This document shows positions 17,850 through 26,054 of a stretch of 60,848 nucleotides of DNA, in pieces. Position numbers and translations under genes: made by a program. The stretch comes from CAZADA01 sp964526675 (GTDB lineage: Bacteria; Pseudomonadota; Alphaproteobacteria; Caulobacterales; Maricaulaceae). The stretch covers positions 1 through 60,848 of the forward strand of contig CAZGLY010000018.1 of the NCBI GenBank assembly GCA_964526675.1, written 5' to 3'. Each line of letters opens with the position of its first letter. Position 1 is the first letter of the stretch. The notes beneath the pieces were generated by a model that saw nothing but the letters and a program-made list of their open reading frames with translations, made no database searches and was not told the origin of the DNA.

Positions 17850-19529
17850 ATGAGCACGTCCAACGCCCCCTCCGATCCCACACGCCCCTCCGAATCCGAA
17901 GACGAGCACGACGCCGAGACAACCTCCGACGCCGTTGCGCCCCAGAGCGATGACGGGCGCGACACGCCCGACGACGCGCCGGTCGTTGAGGAGAGCCCTG
18001 TCGCCGCCGCCGACGACGCGCCGGCTGGCGACGATCCCGTCGCCGACGATGATCCGGTCGACGCCGATTTCACCCCCGCCTCGACCACCGACACGCACGA
18101 GACCCAGCCCGCGGAACGCGCCGGCGTGAGCTTCCCCATGGCGGCTGTTCTGGCCGCGGCGGCGGCCGTCGCCGGCGGCTATATGGGCGTGGTGTTCGAC
18201 AGCCCCAACACCGGTCCCTCGCCGGAACGCGTGGCGGCGCTTGAGGAACGGGTCGCCTTGCTCGCCAACGCCGCGACAACCGGCTCAAGCGTGGACGCCG
18301 ACGCCTTAGCCGCGTTGGACGCCCGCTTGTCGGAGCTGAGCGGCGAAATCGACGCCGCGGGACAACAGACCACCGCGCCAGCGCCGACGACCATCAGCGA
18401 CAGCGGCGCCGCGCAGGCCGCCCTCGCCATCGCGCAAGCGCTCGACGGTCGCCTGACGACGTTGCAAAGCGAGGTTACGGCCTTGCGTGAGCAAGTGGCG
18501 GCGCTCGACAACACAACGGTGCGGATGGCGACGCACGTCGCCGGCGAAGTCCCGCCGTTGGAGACGCCCGCGTTTGAAGCGCCAAGCGGAGCCGAGCGGG
18601 CCGACGCCATGCTGATCGTCGCGGCGCTGCGCGACGCCGCCAGCGCGGAGGGCGACTTCACGGCCGAACTGGCCGAGGCGGAAATCCTCATGCCCGAGGA
18701 TCCGGGCATTGCGGCTCTCGCCCCCTTTGCCGAAGCTGGCGCGCCAAGCCGCGCCGAACTTGAGGGCGCGTTCCGTCAAGCCGGTCGCGAGGTGATCGCG
18801 TTGGAACGCGGCGGTCCTGGCGGGCTCCTACATCGTATGAGCCAGGGCGTGACGGACATGGTGGCCGTGCGCCGCGCTGACGCGCCGGACACGTCGCGGG
18901 CAGCTGTCGATGTGGTGATGCGCGCCCAAAAGCTGATGGCGGACGGGGATCTGCGCGGCGCCGCCGACGTGATGGCGCGTCTGCGCCCGCCGGCCCTGGA
19001 TCACGTCGCCGGCTGGGTCGCACACGCGCAGACGCGCGCGTCTCTGGATGCGGCCCTCGCCCTGATCGGCGTTGCGGATCCTGACGAGGCGATGCTGGCC
19101 GCCGCTGCGGCGCCTGCGGCGCCCCCTGAGGAAAGCGAAGACGTGGCGGCGTCGCCGGACGCCGGCGCCGAAGACGCGCTCAGCGAGACGCCTGACGACG
19201 CCTCTGATCAGGGCGCCGGCGACGTTGCGGACGCTGCCGATGCTGACGCCGAGACAGAAGCGCCAAGGCCCGAGCCGGAGACGGTGGGGACAGAGGTCAC
19301 GGGCGATGACGCGTTGGAAGACGGCGCGTCTGACGGCGATCAAAACGAGGGTGAGCCGACGGCCGCGGACACCGCCGATGACGCGGTGACGCCGGACGTC
19401 GAAACCGCGGAGCCCGACGCCGACACCGAAGCTGAGAGCGGCGACGCCCCAGCCGACGACGACAGCGCCGAGGACGCGGCGGCTGAGGACGACGCCGGCG
19501 ACGCCGCCGAACCGTCAGACGACGGGTAA
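17850..19529 (+). CDS. mic60: Alphaproteobacterial Mic60/mitofilin homologue with acidic C-terminal tail
   Basis: A 559-aa inner-membrane protein. Order: acidic low-complexity cytoplasmic region (1-90), one transmembrane helix (about 94-116), predicted coiled coil (about 124-222), then the mitofilin-type helical domain (about 248-412) with ARLRPPALDHVAGWVA. Mic60 bends cristae and intracytoplasmic membranes and contacts Omp85-family proteins. A further 140-residue tail (418-559), almost only Ala, Asp, Glu, Pro and Thr, follows the mitofilin domain, where the family normally ends. It lies between hemD and HemY-N, the expected context. Confidence 0.85.
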   Translation: MSTSNAPSDPTRPSESEDEHDAETTSDAVAPQSDDGRDTPDDAPVVEESPVAAADDAPAGDDPVADDDPVDADFTPASTTDTHETQPAERAGVSFPMAAVLAAAAAVAGGYMGVVFDSPNTGPSPERVAALEERVALLANAATTGSSVDADALAALDARLSELSGEIDAAGQQTTAPAPTTISDSGAAQAALAIAQALDGRLTTLQSEVTALREQVAALDNTTVRMATHVAGEVPPLETPAFEAPSGAERADAMLIVAALRDAASAEGDFTAELAEAEILMPEDPGIAALAPFAEAGAPSRAELEGAFRQAGREVIALERGGPGGLLHRMSQGVTDMVAVRRADAPDTSRAAVDVVMRAQKLMADGDLRGAADVMARLRPPALDHVAGWVAHAQTRASLDAALALIGVADPDEAMLAAAAAPAAPPEESEDVAASPDAGAEDALSETPDDASDQGAGDVADAADADAETEAPRPEPETVGTEVTGDDALEDGASDGDQNEGEPTAADTADDAVTPDVETAEPDADTEAESGDAPADDDSAEDAAAEDDAGDAAEPSDDG

Positions 19530-19534
19530 GGCGG

Positions 19535-21091
19535 GTGCGCCGCTATCTGGTCGCGGGTCTGGCGGTCGTCTTGGCGCTGCTGCTGGCGTCGCTGTACGGC
19601 CTCGTTCATCTGATGGCGGTGACCGGCGAAACGCGGCCGCAGCCGATTGTCATCGGGGTCTACGAGTACACGCCGGACTTCGCCGCCACGGCGCGCTTCC
19701 TGCTGTTTGTCATCCCCATTACCGGCGTCGTGTGGTGGGTGCTGCGGGCGCCTGACAAGCTGGCGGCGATGCGCCGCGGCCGCCAGCGCGATCGCGGCGT
19801 CGCCGCACTCGAGGACGCGATGATCGCCGCCGCCGGAGGAGACGGGCGCACGGCGCGTCGAGAGGCGCGGCGCGCGGCGGTCCTGTTGCAACGCCCGGCC
19901 GCGCCGCGTTTGGTGGCCGCCCAATCGCTGGAGACGGCCGGCGATGTGGTGGCGGCCGAGGCGCAGTACGCCGCGATGCTCGCCGATTCCAAGACGGAGC
20001 TGGTCGGCCGCCGGGGACTGGCGGCGGCGGCGCTCTCCCGCAAAGACTACGAAACGGCGATTGTGCATGCGACCGCCGCCTTCGCCGCCCACCCCACCGC
20101 GCGTTGGGCCTTTGACTTGCTTTTTGACGCCCAAGTGGCGGCGAGCAAATGGTCGGAGGCGTTGGTGACGCTGACCGACGGAGCCAAGCGCGGGCACGTG
20201 CCGGATGACAGCGCGCGTCGCCGCCGCGCGGTGCTGTTCACCGCGCAAGCGACACGGGTGGAGGCGCTGGATCCCTATCAAGCGCGGGATTTGGCCGAGC
20301 AAGCGGCGAATCTGAGCCCGGCCTTCGCGCCGGCCGTGGCCCTCGCGGCCCGGTTGGCCGTGCTCGCGGGCAAGGGCTGGCGCGCGGCGAGCTTGATCGA
20401 AGACGCTTGGACAGTGACGCCCCACCCTGCGCTGGCGTTGGCGTATCGCGACATCAAGCCCGAAGAGACGCCGCGCGCGCGGGCGGAGCGCCTGCGCGGT
20501 CTGGCGCAACTCAACGCCGATCATCGCGAAAGCCGGATCCTGGTCGCTGAAAGCGCCCTCACCTTTGGCATGCCGACGGACGCGCGCGACGCGATCGCGC
20601 CGCTGATGCGCGAGGAGAAGGAGGCGACGGCGCGTCTCTGCGGGCTGCTCGCGCAAATCGCGGACGCGGAAGGGCGCACAAAGGAGGCGCGTGAATGGGT
20701 CGCCTGCGCCGCGATCGCGCCGGCGGAGCCGGATTGGTCCGATCTCGATCCAGAAGGTCCGGCCTTCGCCTACACAGACGAGGATTGGGCGCGGTTGATC
20801 TACAGCTTCGGCGACACGGGCGCGTTGATCCACCCCCGCCACGAGCGTTTTGAACCTGCGCGCGCCGTGGCGCCGCAAGCGCTGCTTGAGGACGCCGCCG
20901 CCGCGGACGCGCGCACTGGCATCGCGCAGCACGAGCAAGACAAAGCGGCGCGCAACGCCGAAAGCGCGCAGGACACGGGCTCGACGTCGGAGGTTGAGGC
21001 GGATGCCAACGAACCCGATGACGCGCCCGGACCGGCCGCCTCCCCGTTTCGCCCCTTCCGCGGACCGCCGGACGACCCGGGAACGGACTGA
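19535..21091 (+). CDS. HemY N-terminal-domain protein (Mic60 partner, TPR-like)
   Basis: A 518-aa inner-membrane protein. Two N-terminal helices (about 4-27 and 53-70) enclose a short periplasmic loop, as in HemY_N proteins. A long cytoplasmic region of TPR-like helical repeats (about 85-400) follows, then an acidic Pro-rich tail (about 450-518). The conserved RARAERLRGL and DRGVAALEDAM segments are present. It starts at a GTG 5 nt after the Mic60 stop, so the two are cotranslated. Its role in tetrapyrrole flux or membrane shaping is not settled for the family. Confidence 0.82.
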   Translation: MRRYLVAGLAVVLALLLASLYGLVHLMAVTGETRPQPIVIGVYEYTPDFAATARFLLFVIPITGVVWWVLRAPDKLAAMRRGRQRDRGVAALEDAMIAAAGGDGRTARREARRAAVLLQRPAAPRLVAAQSLETAGDVVAAEAQYAAMLADSKTELVGRRGLAAAALSRKDYETAIVHATAAFAAHPTARWAFDLLFDAQVAASKWSEALVTLTDGAKRGHVPDDSARRRRAVLFTAQATRVEALDPYQARDLAEQAANLSPAFAPAVALAARLAVLAGKGWRAASLIEDAWTVTPHPALALAYRDIKPEETPRARAERLRGLAQLNADHRESRILVAESALTFGMPTDARDAIAPLMREEKEATARLCGLLAQIADAEGRTKEAREWVACAAIAPAEPDWSDLDPEGPAFAYTDEDWARLIYSFGDTGALIHPRHERFEPARAVAPQALLEDAAAADARTGIAQHEQDKAARNAESAQDTGSTSEVEADANEPDDAPGPAASPFRPFRGPPDDPGTD

Positions 21092-21162
21092 TCCGGCGTG
21101 GCGGCGGCGACGACGCCCATGCTTGCCCCCGCTCGCCGGCGCGCGTAGAAGGGCGCGGACCC

Positions 21163-21238
21163 GCCGGTGTAGCTCAGATGGTAGAGCAACGCATTCGTAA
21201 TGCGTGGGTCGGCGGTTCGAGTCCGTCCACCGGCACCA
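21163..21238 (+). tRNA. tRNA-Thr (anticodon CGT)
   Basis: A complete 76-nt cloverleaf. The acceptor stem GCCGGTG pairs fully with CACCGGC, followed by discriminator A and an encoded CCA. The anticodon CGT lies at 21196-21198 (positions 34-36) in a 7-nt loop closed by a CGCATT/AATGCG stem. The T-loop GGTTCGAGTCC is standard. It decodes ACG. Confidence 0.96.
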
Positions 21239-21260
21239 GGTCCCAAGCGCCCCGGGCTCC

Positions 21261-22586
21261 TCAATAGAACGCGAGCGCCGTCGGATCATCGCCCCGCCAC
21301 GCGGTGGCGAATTCCGCGGCGCTGAAGAGACCGCCGAGCGCAAGGACGGGCCATCCCGACGTGGCCAGAACCCGGGCTCGAGCTGCGGCGTCGACGGCGT
21401 CGGCCGCTAGTGTCACCGACGCGTTCGGCCGCTCCCGCGCAAGCATCGCCGCGAGGCCTTGGGGATCCGATCCCTTCTGCGCGGCCGCAAACGCGATAAA
21501 CGTTGCTCCGTAGCGTGCGGCGATCGCGGCGATCGCGGGAACTTTTTTGTCGACGGACACGCCTAGGACCACCGCGAACCTCTGGGGCGCAACCCGCGCC
21601 GCAAAGGCCTCCGCCACCGTGGCGACCGCGGCTGGCGTGTGAGCCGCGTCCGCCACGACCAAGGGTCTGTGCGCCAGCACCTCGAAACGAACCGGCAAGG
21701 TCAGCGACGCCACCTGGCGCGCAAACGCCTCTTCCAGAGTTTGTGGGGCAACCCCATCCCCGAGGCAAACGCGCGCCGCCTCCAGCGCGAGAAGCCCGTT
21801 CTCCAGCGCAAACGCACTTGGCGTCGCCGCCGTCACGGGCAACGTCCGGCCATCGCGACGCTCCAGCCGCGCCGTCATGCCGTCGATCCCGAAGCCATCG
21901 ATCGCAACGCCCCACGCGTTCGACACATCGATCAGGCGTTTGCCGGTCAACCGCGTCGTCAGCCGCAAAAAGTCGCCGACTCGCGGGTCTTGGCGGCCCG
22001 TGATCACCGTGGCGCCTGGCCCCACGACATCCAGCTTGTCCGCTGCGATCGCCTCCAGCGTGTCGCCAAGCAGCTCGGTGTGCTCGAGATCCAAGGACGT
22101 CAACACCGCAAGCCGGCCGCCAAACACGCGTGTCGGATCAAAGCGGCCGCCGATGCCTGCCTCAATGACGGCCACATCCACGTCGTCCGTCAGAAACAGC
22201 GCCGCCGCCATCAGCGTCATCATTTCGAAGCCGCCAAAGGCGTCCCGATCGAGCGCCGGCTCATCGGCGATCGCCGCCGCGACCGCGTCGTACGCCGCCG
22301 CCAATCGCGCCTCGGTCGGGGGGCGGTTGTTGATCTGAAACCGCTCGCTAAACCGGTAGATATGGGGCGACGTGAACAGCCCGACCCGCCGCCCGGCGTC
22401 GACAAGCAGACGCGACAGCATGACGGCGGTGGTCCCCTTTCCATTGCTGCCGACAACGTGGACGACCTGCGGTGCGCCAGCGCCAGGCCGCGACCGCAGC
22501 GCGTCCATCACCCGCGCGCACCGCGTCAGCGCGACGCCGCGGCCAAACTTGGGATGGGCCTTGATCCGTTCAAAGACGGCGCTCAC
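21261..22586 (-). CDS. FolC/Mur-ligase-family amide ligase paired with ATP-grasp
   Basis: A 441-aa Mur-ligase-fold enzyme. The ATP loop GSNGKGTT is at 46-53, TSPHIYRFSERF follows near 75-86, and LTSLDLEHTELLGDTLEAIAADK is the Mur-type metal/ATP segment. Overall it reads like FolC (dihydrofolate/folylpolyglutamate synthase), but several folate-site stretches differ from the usual form. It begins at a GTG inside the last 17 nt of the ATP-grasp gene. Cyanophycin synthetases fuse ATP-grasp and Mur-ligase modules, so this pair may make a peptide or amino-acid conjugate. The alternative is plain FolC, which an annotation pipeline would choose. Confidence 0.7.
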   Translation of the reverse strand: MSAVFERIKAHPKFGRGVALTRCARVMDALRSRPGAGAPQVVHVVGSNGKGTTAVMLSRLLVDAGRRVGLFTSPHIYRFSERFQINNRPPTEARLAAAYDAVAAAIADEPALDRDAFGGFEMMTLMAAALFLTDDVDVAVIEAGIGGRFDPTRVFGGRLAVLTSLDLEHTELLGDTLEAIAADKLDVVGPGATVITGRQDPRVGDFLRLTTRLTGKRLIDVSNAWGVAIDGFGIDGMTARLERRDGRTLPVTAATPSAFALENGLLALEAARVCLGDGVAPQTLEEAFARQVASLTLPVRFEVLAHRPLVVADAAHTPAAVATVAEAFAARVAPQRFAVVLGVSVDKKVPAIAAIAARYGATFIAFAAAQKGSDPQGLAAMLARERPNASVTLAADAVDAAARARVLATSGWPVLALGGLFSAAEFATAWRGDDPTALAFY

Positions 22587-23577
22587 GGCAAGCCTCCGCC
22601 GCTTTCACAAGCACGTCGCGCCAAATCTGATCCAGCAGGTCCTGGCGTCCCGCCCGCTCCAAGGTCGCCAGTGCGGGGTTCGCGTTGATTTCGAGCACAA
22701 AGGACGTTCCGTCTGCGGCCTCGATCAGATCGATCGCGAACACCCGCAAGCCGAACGCCTGCGCCAGTCGCGCGCTCAGCGCCTGATCGGCGGGGCTCAC
22801 GACCGTCGTCAGCGCGTCGTGGCCGCCGCCGAGCGCGCTGTTGGTCGCTTCCGCAACCGTGATCGCCAGGCCCGCGGGCGGCGTGTCGCAAAGGTCCAAG
22901 CCCAACCGGGCCAGATCGGCGCACAGAGCTGGATCATCCGTCGCGATCGGCGGAAGCCCTTGGCGATGACGCGCCTGCGAGACGGCTGCGAGCTGGTCCT
23001 TCACCCGGCGCACGCCGTCGGTGATCAGGCGCGGGCGGGTTTTGACGTACGCAAACACCGGCGCGCCGTCGAGGCAGAAGATCCGCCGTTCGCGGCCGCA
23101 GATCCGCTGTTGGATGAGCGCGATGGGATGGAACTCAGCGATTGCCCGCAAGTGCCGCTCCAAGACGTGGCGGTCCGGCACGGACCGGGCGAAGCGTCCA
23201 TGGGAGCCGTCATTCGGCTTGACGAACACCGGATAGCCAAACGCCTCGGCGAAACCCGCGGCGTCGTCGAGGCCGCGGCCAGGCGGGCGGACGTCGGCGT
23301 ACCGATCAGAGACGAACACGTGCTCCGCGGGGGGAAATGGGACCCCGGCCTGCGCCATGACGGCGTAGCTGTGGGCTTTGTCTCGCGCCACGGCCGCCGC
23401 GGCGGCGTTGTTGATGGGGTATGCCGACACCGCGCCGGCCCCCACGAAAACCGCGCCAAAGTCGCCGCTGATGCGCGCCAGATGATGGGCGAACCGATCA
23501 AGATTCTCGAAGGTGAAGCCGAGGGCCAGCGCGGCGCGCTCGGCGCACCGCACGCTTAAAGGGCGCGTGTCCGGCAT
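22570..23577 (-). CDS. ATP-grasp ligase, cyanophycin-synthetase-like
   Basis: A 335-aa cytoplasmic enzyme. The ATP-grasp lysine region VFVKPNDGSHGR is at 117-128, the region N246-V260 with GGGHDALTTVV resembles the CphA pattern GGxAxDxT, and the metal-binding LEINANPAL is at 295-303. ATP-grasp enzymes of this branch join a carboxylate to an amine via an acyl phosphate. The ATG at 23577 has a perfect AGGAGG 6 nt upstream. It is 48 nt downstream of tRNA-His and overlaps the Mur-ligase gene by 17 nt, which couples the two. The substrate is unknown. Confidence 0.75.
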   Translation of the reverse strand: MPDTRPLSVRCAERAALALGFTFENLDRFAHHLARISGDFGAVFVGAGAVSAYPINNAAAAAVARDKAHSYAVMAQAGVPFPPAEHVFVSDRYADVRPPGRGLDDAAGFAEAFGYPVFVKPNDGSHGRFARSVPDRHVLERHLRAIAEFHPIALIQQRICGRERRIFCLDGAPVFAYVKTRPRLITDGVRRVKDQLAAVSQARHRQGLPPIATDDPALCADLARLGLDLCDTPPAGLAITVAEATNSALGGGHDALTTVVSPADQALSARLAQAFGLRVFAIDLIEAADGTSFVLEINANPALATLERAGRQDLLDQIWRDVLVKAAEACRERRL

Positions 23578-23624
23578 GCGCGCGGCCTCCTGCGTTTCCG
23601 ACGCGATGACATAGAACGGGGAGA

Positions 23625-23701
23625 TGGTACCGCCTCCCCGGTTCGAACGGGGGACCTCTAGATCCACAATCTAGCGCTCTAACCAACTGAGCTAAGGCGG
23701 C
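23625..23701 (-). tRNA. tRNA-His (anticodon GTG), lacking G-1
   Basis: A complete 77-nt cloverleaf on the minus strand with encoded CCA. The anticodon GTG is at 23667-23665. The acceptor stem GCCGCCT pairs with AGGCGGT, so pair 1:72 is G-U, the discriminator is A73, and the base before position 1 is C. The near-universal G-1:C73 pair of tRNA-His is therefore absent, as reported for part of the Alphaproteobacteria. Confidence 0.95.
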
Positions 23702-23905
23702 GCACGCACCACGCGACCGAGACTCCGCGCTGCAGCTGCGGTCGTGAGCCATGACATAGGCCGCCCCCGCCGCGCAAGAGTGTCCGGACGCGCTGCAGCG
23801 CGCGTGAATTTAAACATCTGTCACGCTTGCGGGCGCACCGCTCTGCTATGACATCACGGTGAACACCAAGATCCACCGCCATTGGCCGCGCTCGACAGGT
23901 GACCC

Positions 23906-25936
23906 ATGCTTCGCGCCCTCTTCCTGACCCTTTTGACCATCGTGGTTTTGCTCGTCGCGGCGGTCGTCGTCGCGCCGATGCTCATCCCCAGCGACACCGT
24001 GCGGTCTGTGGTGTCGACGCAGGGCGCTGAAGTCCTCGGACGGGACGTGGCGATCGACGGCGACATCAAAATCACGGTGCTGCCCAGGGTCGGCGCGACG
24101 ATTCAGGGCGTCCGCGTCGCCAACGCTGAGGGTTTTGGCGATGAGCCGTTCGCGGAGCTGGAGGAGCTGAAGGTCGGCGTCGCGCTTGCGCCGTTGATCG
24201 GCCGCAAGGTCGAGGTGCAGGAACTGGTGCTTGTGCGGCCGCAAGTGCGCCTGCAGGCCAAGGCCGACGGCGCCAACAACTGGACGTTCGAGCCGGCCGC
24301 GGAAACGGCCGCGGCGCCGCCGCGCAAGAGCTATGGCGCCGCCGCCCCCTTTAAGCGCGCGCCAGGATCGTTGCCGCTGAAGGTCGCGTTGGGCGACGTG
24401 CGCGTGGTGGACGGCGCCGCGACCTATCAGGACGCCGCGACGGGGGCCGCTCACGCGGTGACGGACTTAGACCTGAGCGTCAATATGCCGGCGCTCGACG
24501 CGCCGTTCCGCCTGGACGGCTCGTTCAACCTGGACGATGCGCCCATGGGCTTGGCGGTGACGCTCGACACGCTGCAGCGCTTTTTCGACGGCGACGAGAC
24601 ACCCGCAGAAATCCGCCTGGACAGCGAGCTTCTGGCGTTCGCCGCTGAGGGAGCTTTCGCTGAAAGCGAGGACCCGGCCTTCGCGGGCGATGTGACGCTC
24701 ACGGTTCCGTCGCTGCGCCAGCTGGCGGCGCTCGCCAAGGCCGAGCTCCCGCCGAGCGGCGTTGACGGTCGCGCGACGTTTGAGCGCCTCGAGATCGCGG
24801 GCCGCGCGGTGTTCGCGAACGAAGAGGCGGCCTTCGAAGACGCGACGTTGGAATTCGATGACATGCGCGGCGAAGGCGACCTCCGCATCGATCTCTCCGG
24901 CGCGATCCCGAGCGTCGTGGGACGTCTGGACCTCAACGCCCTTGATGTGACGCCTTACGCCCCGGCGGCTCCTGCGGACGCCCCGGCTGACACCGGCGGC
25001 GACGGCGCCGACGCCGACGCCATTCCGCCTTGGACTGAGGACCCCATCGATCTGACCGCGCTGGCGCTGGCGGATGTGGATTTCGACCTGACCGTGGACG
25101 GTCTGCGCTTTGGCGACATCGCCTTTGGCGCCGGCGCCGTGACGTTGGACATCGCTGATGGCCGGATGACTGCTGCGCTGGAGAAGCTCGAAGCTTATGA
25201 AGGCGTCGCCAGCGGCGCGGTGACCGCCACGGGCGTCGGCGCGCCGCGGCTGGGCATCGACTTCACATTGGATGGCGTTCAAGGCGGTCCGTTGCTGGCG
25301 GACGCGGCGGGTTTCGATCGCGTGGAAGGGCGTGCCGACATGCGTCTCGCGGTGAGCGGCGACGCCCGCTCCATGGCCGCGCTGATGAACAGCCTCGCCG
25401 GCGACGGGTCGTTCGGGTTCACCGACGGAGAGGTCCGCGGCGTGAATCTGGACGAAACCGCCAAAGCTATTGAGGACGTCCTGGATGGGCGTTTGCCGTC
25501 GCTGCGAGGCTTTGGTCAGCGGCAAACCACGGATTTCGCCGAACTGACGGGCTCGTTCACCGTGGCGAACGGCGTCGCCACCACCACGGATCTCAGCTTG
25601 ACGAACCCCGTGGTGGTCATGGCGGGCGGCGGCACGGTCAATCTCGGCGGCCAGAGCGTGGATCTGCTCCTTGAGCCGCGCCTGGTGGCGGCGCCCCGCA
25701 ACGATCTGGCCGACATCCCCGTGCCGGTGCGCATCTCGGGACCGTGGAGCGACGTGTCCACGGGGATCGACCGCGAACGGGTCCAAGGACTGGCCGGCGG
25801 GTTCGTCCGTCAGGAAATCGACGACCTGATCGACGAGCAGTTGGGCGATCGGCTGACGGACGAGCTTGGCGATGAGCTGGGCGACGCCGCCACGGACGCC
25901 TTGAAGTCCATTTTTGGCGGCGGCAAGCGCGACTAA
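23906..25936 (+). CDS. AsmA-family envelope protein
   Basis: A 676-aa inner-membrane-anchored periplasmic protein. An N-terminal helix (about 4-27) is followed by the AsmA signature region (IPSDTVRSVVSTQGAEVLGRDVAIDGDI, about 31-58) and a long repeat-beta region ending in VNLGGQSVDLLLEPRL and a charged C-terminus. AsmA-like proteins are distant relatives of TamB and VPS13 that bridge lipids across the periplasm. The coding region is longest from this ATG, which follows GACAGGTGACCC with only a modest ribosome site. Confidence 0.88.
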   Translation: MLRALFLTLLTIVVLLVAAVVVAPMLIPSDTVRSVVSTQGAEVLGRDVAIDGDIKITVLPRVGATIQGVRVANAEGFGDEPFAELEELKVGVALAPLIGRKVEVQELVLVRPQVRLQAKADGANNWTFEPAAETAAAPPRKSYGAAAPFKRAPGSLPLKVALGDVRVVDGAATYQDAATGAAHAVTDLDLSVNMPALDAPFRLDGSFNLDDAPMGLAVTLDTLQRFFDGDETPAEIRLDSELLAFAAEGAFAESEDPAFAGDVTLTVPSLRQLAALAKAELPPSGVDGRATFERLEIAGRAVFANEEAAFEDATLEFDDMRGEGDLRIDLSGAIPSVVGRLDLNALDVTPYAPAAPADAPADTGGDGADADAIPPWTEDPIDLTALALADVDFDLTVDGLRFGDIAFGAGAVTLDIADGRMTAALEKLEAYEGVASGAVTATGVGAPRLGIDFTLDGVQGGPLLADAAGFDRVEGRADMRLAVSGDARSMAALMNSLAGDGSFGFTDGEVRGVNLDETAKAIEDVLDGRLPSLRGFGQRQTTDFAELTGSFTVANGVATTTDLSLTNPVVVMAGGGTVNLGGQSVDLLLEPRLVAAPRNDLADIPVPVRISGPWSDVSTGIDRERVQGLAGGFVRQEIDDLIDEQLGDRLTDELGDELGDAATDALKSIFGGGKRD

Positions 25937-26054
25937 CACTGTCCGGACGTGGCCCTTCGGCGTCCCGCTGAGGCGCGCTGTTGGCGGCTCCGCGGCGGCC
26001 GGGACGACGGCGTTGGACTGGCGTGGATGGGTTGATTGTGCTTGCTTGGCGATC

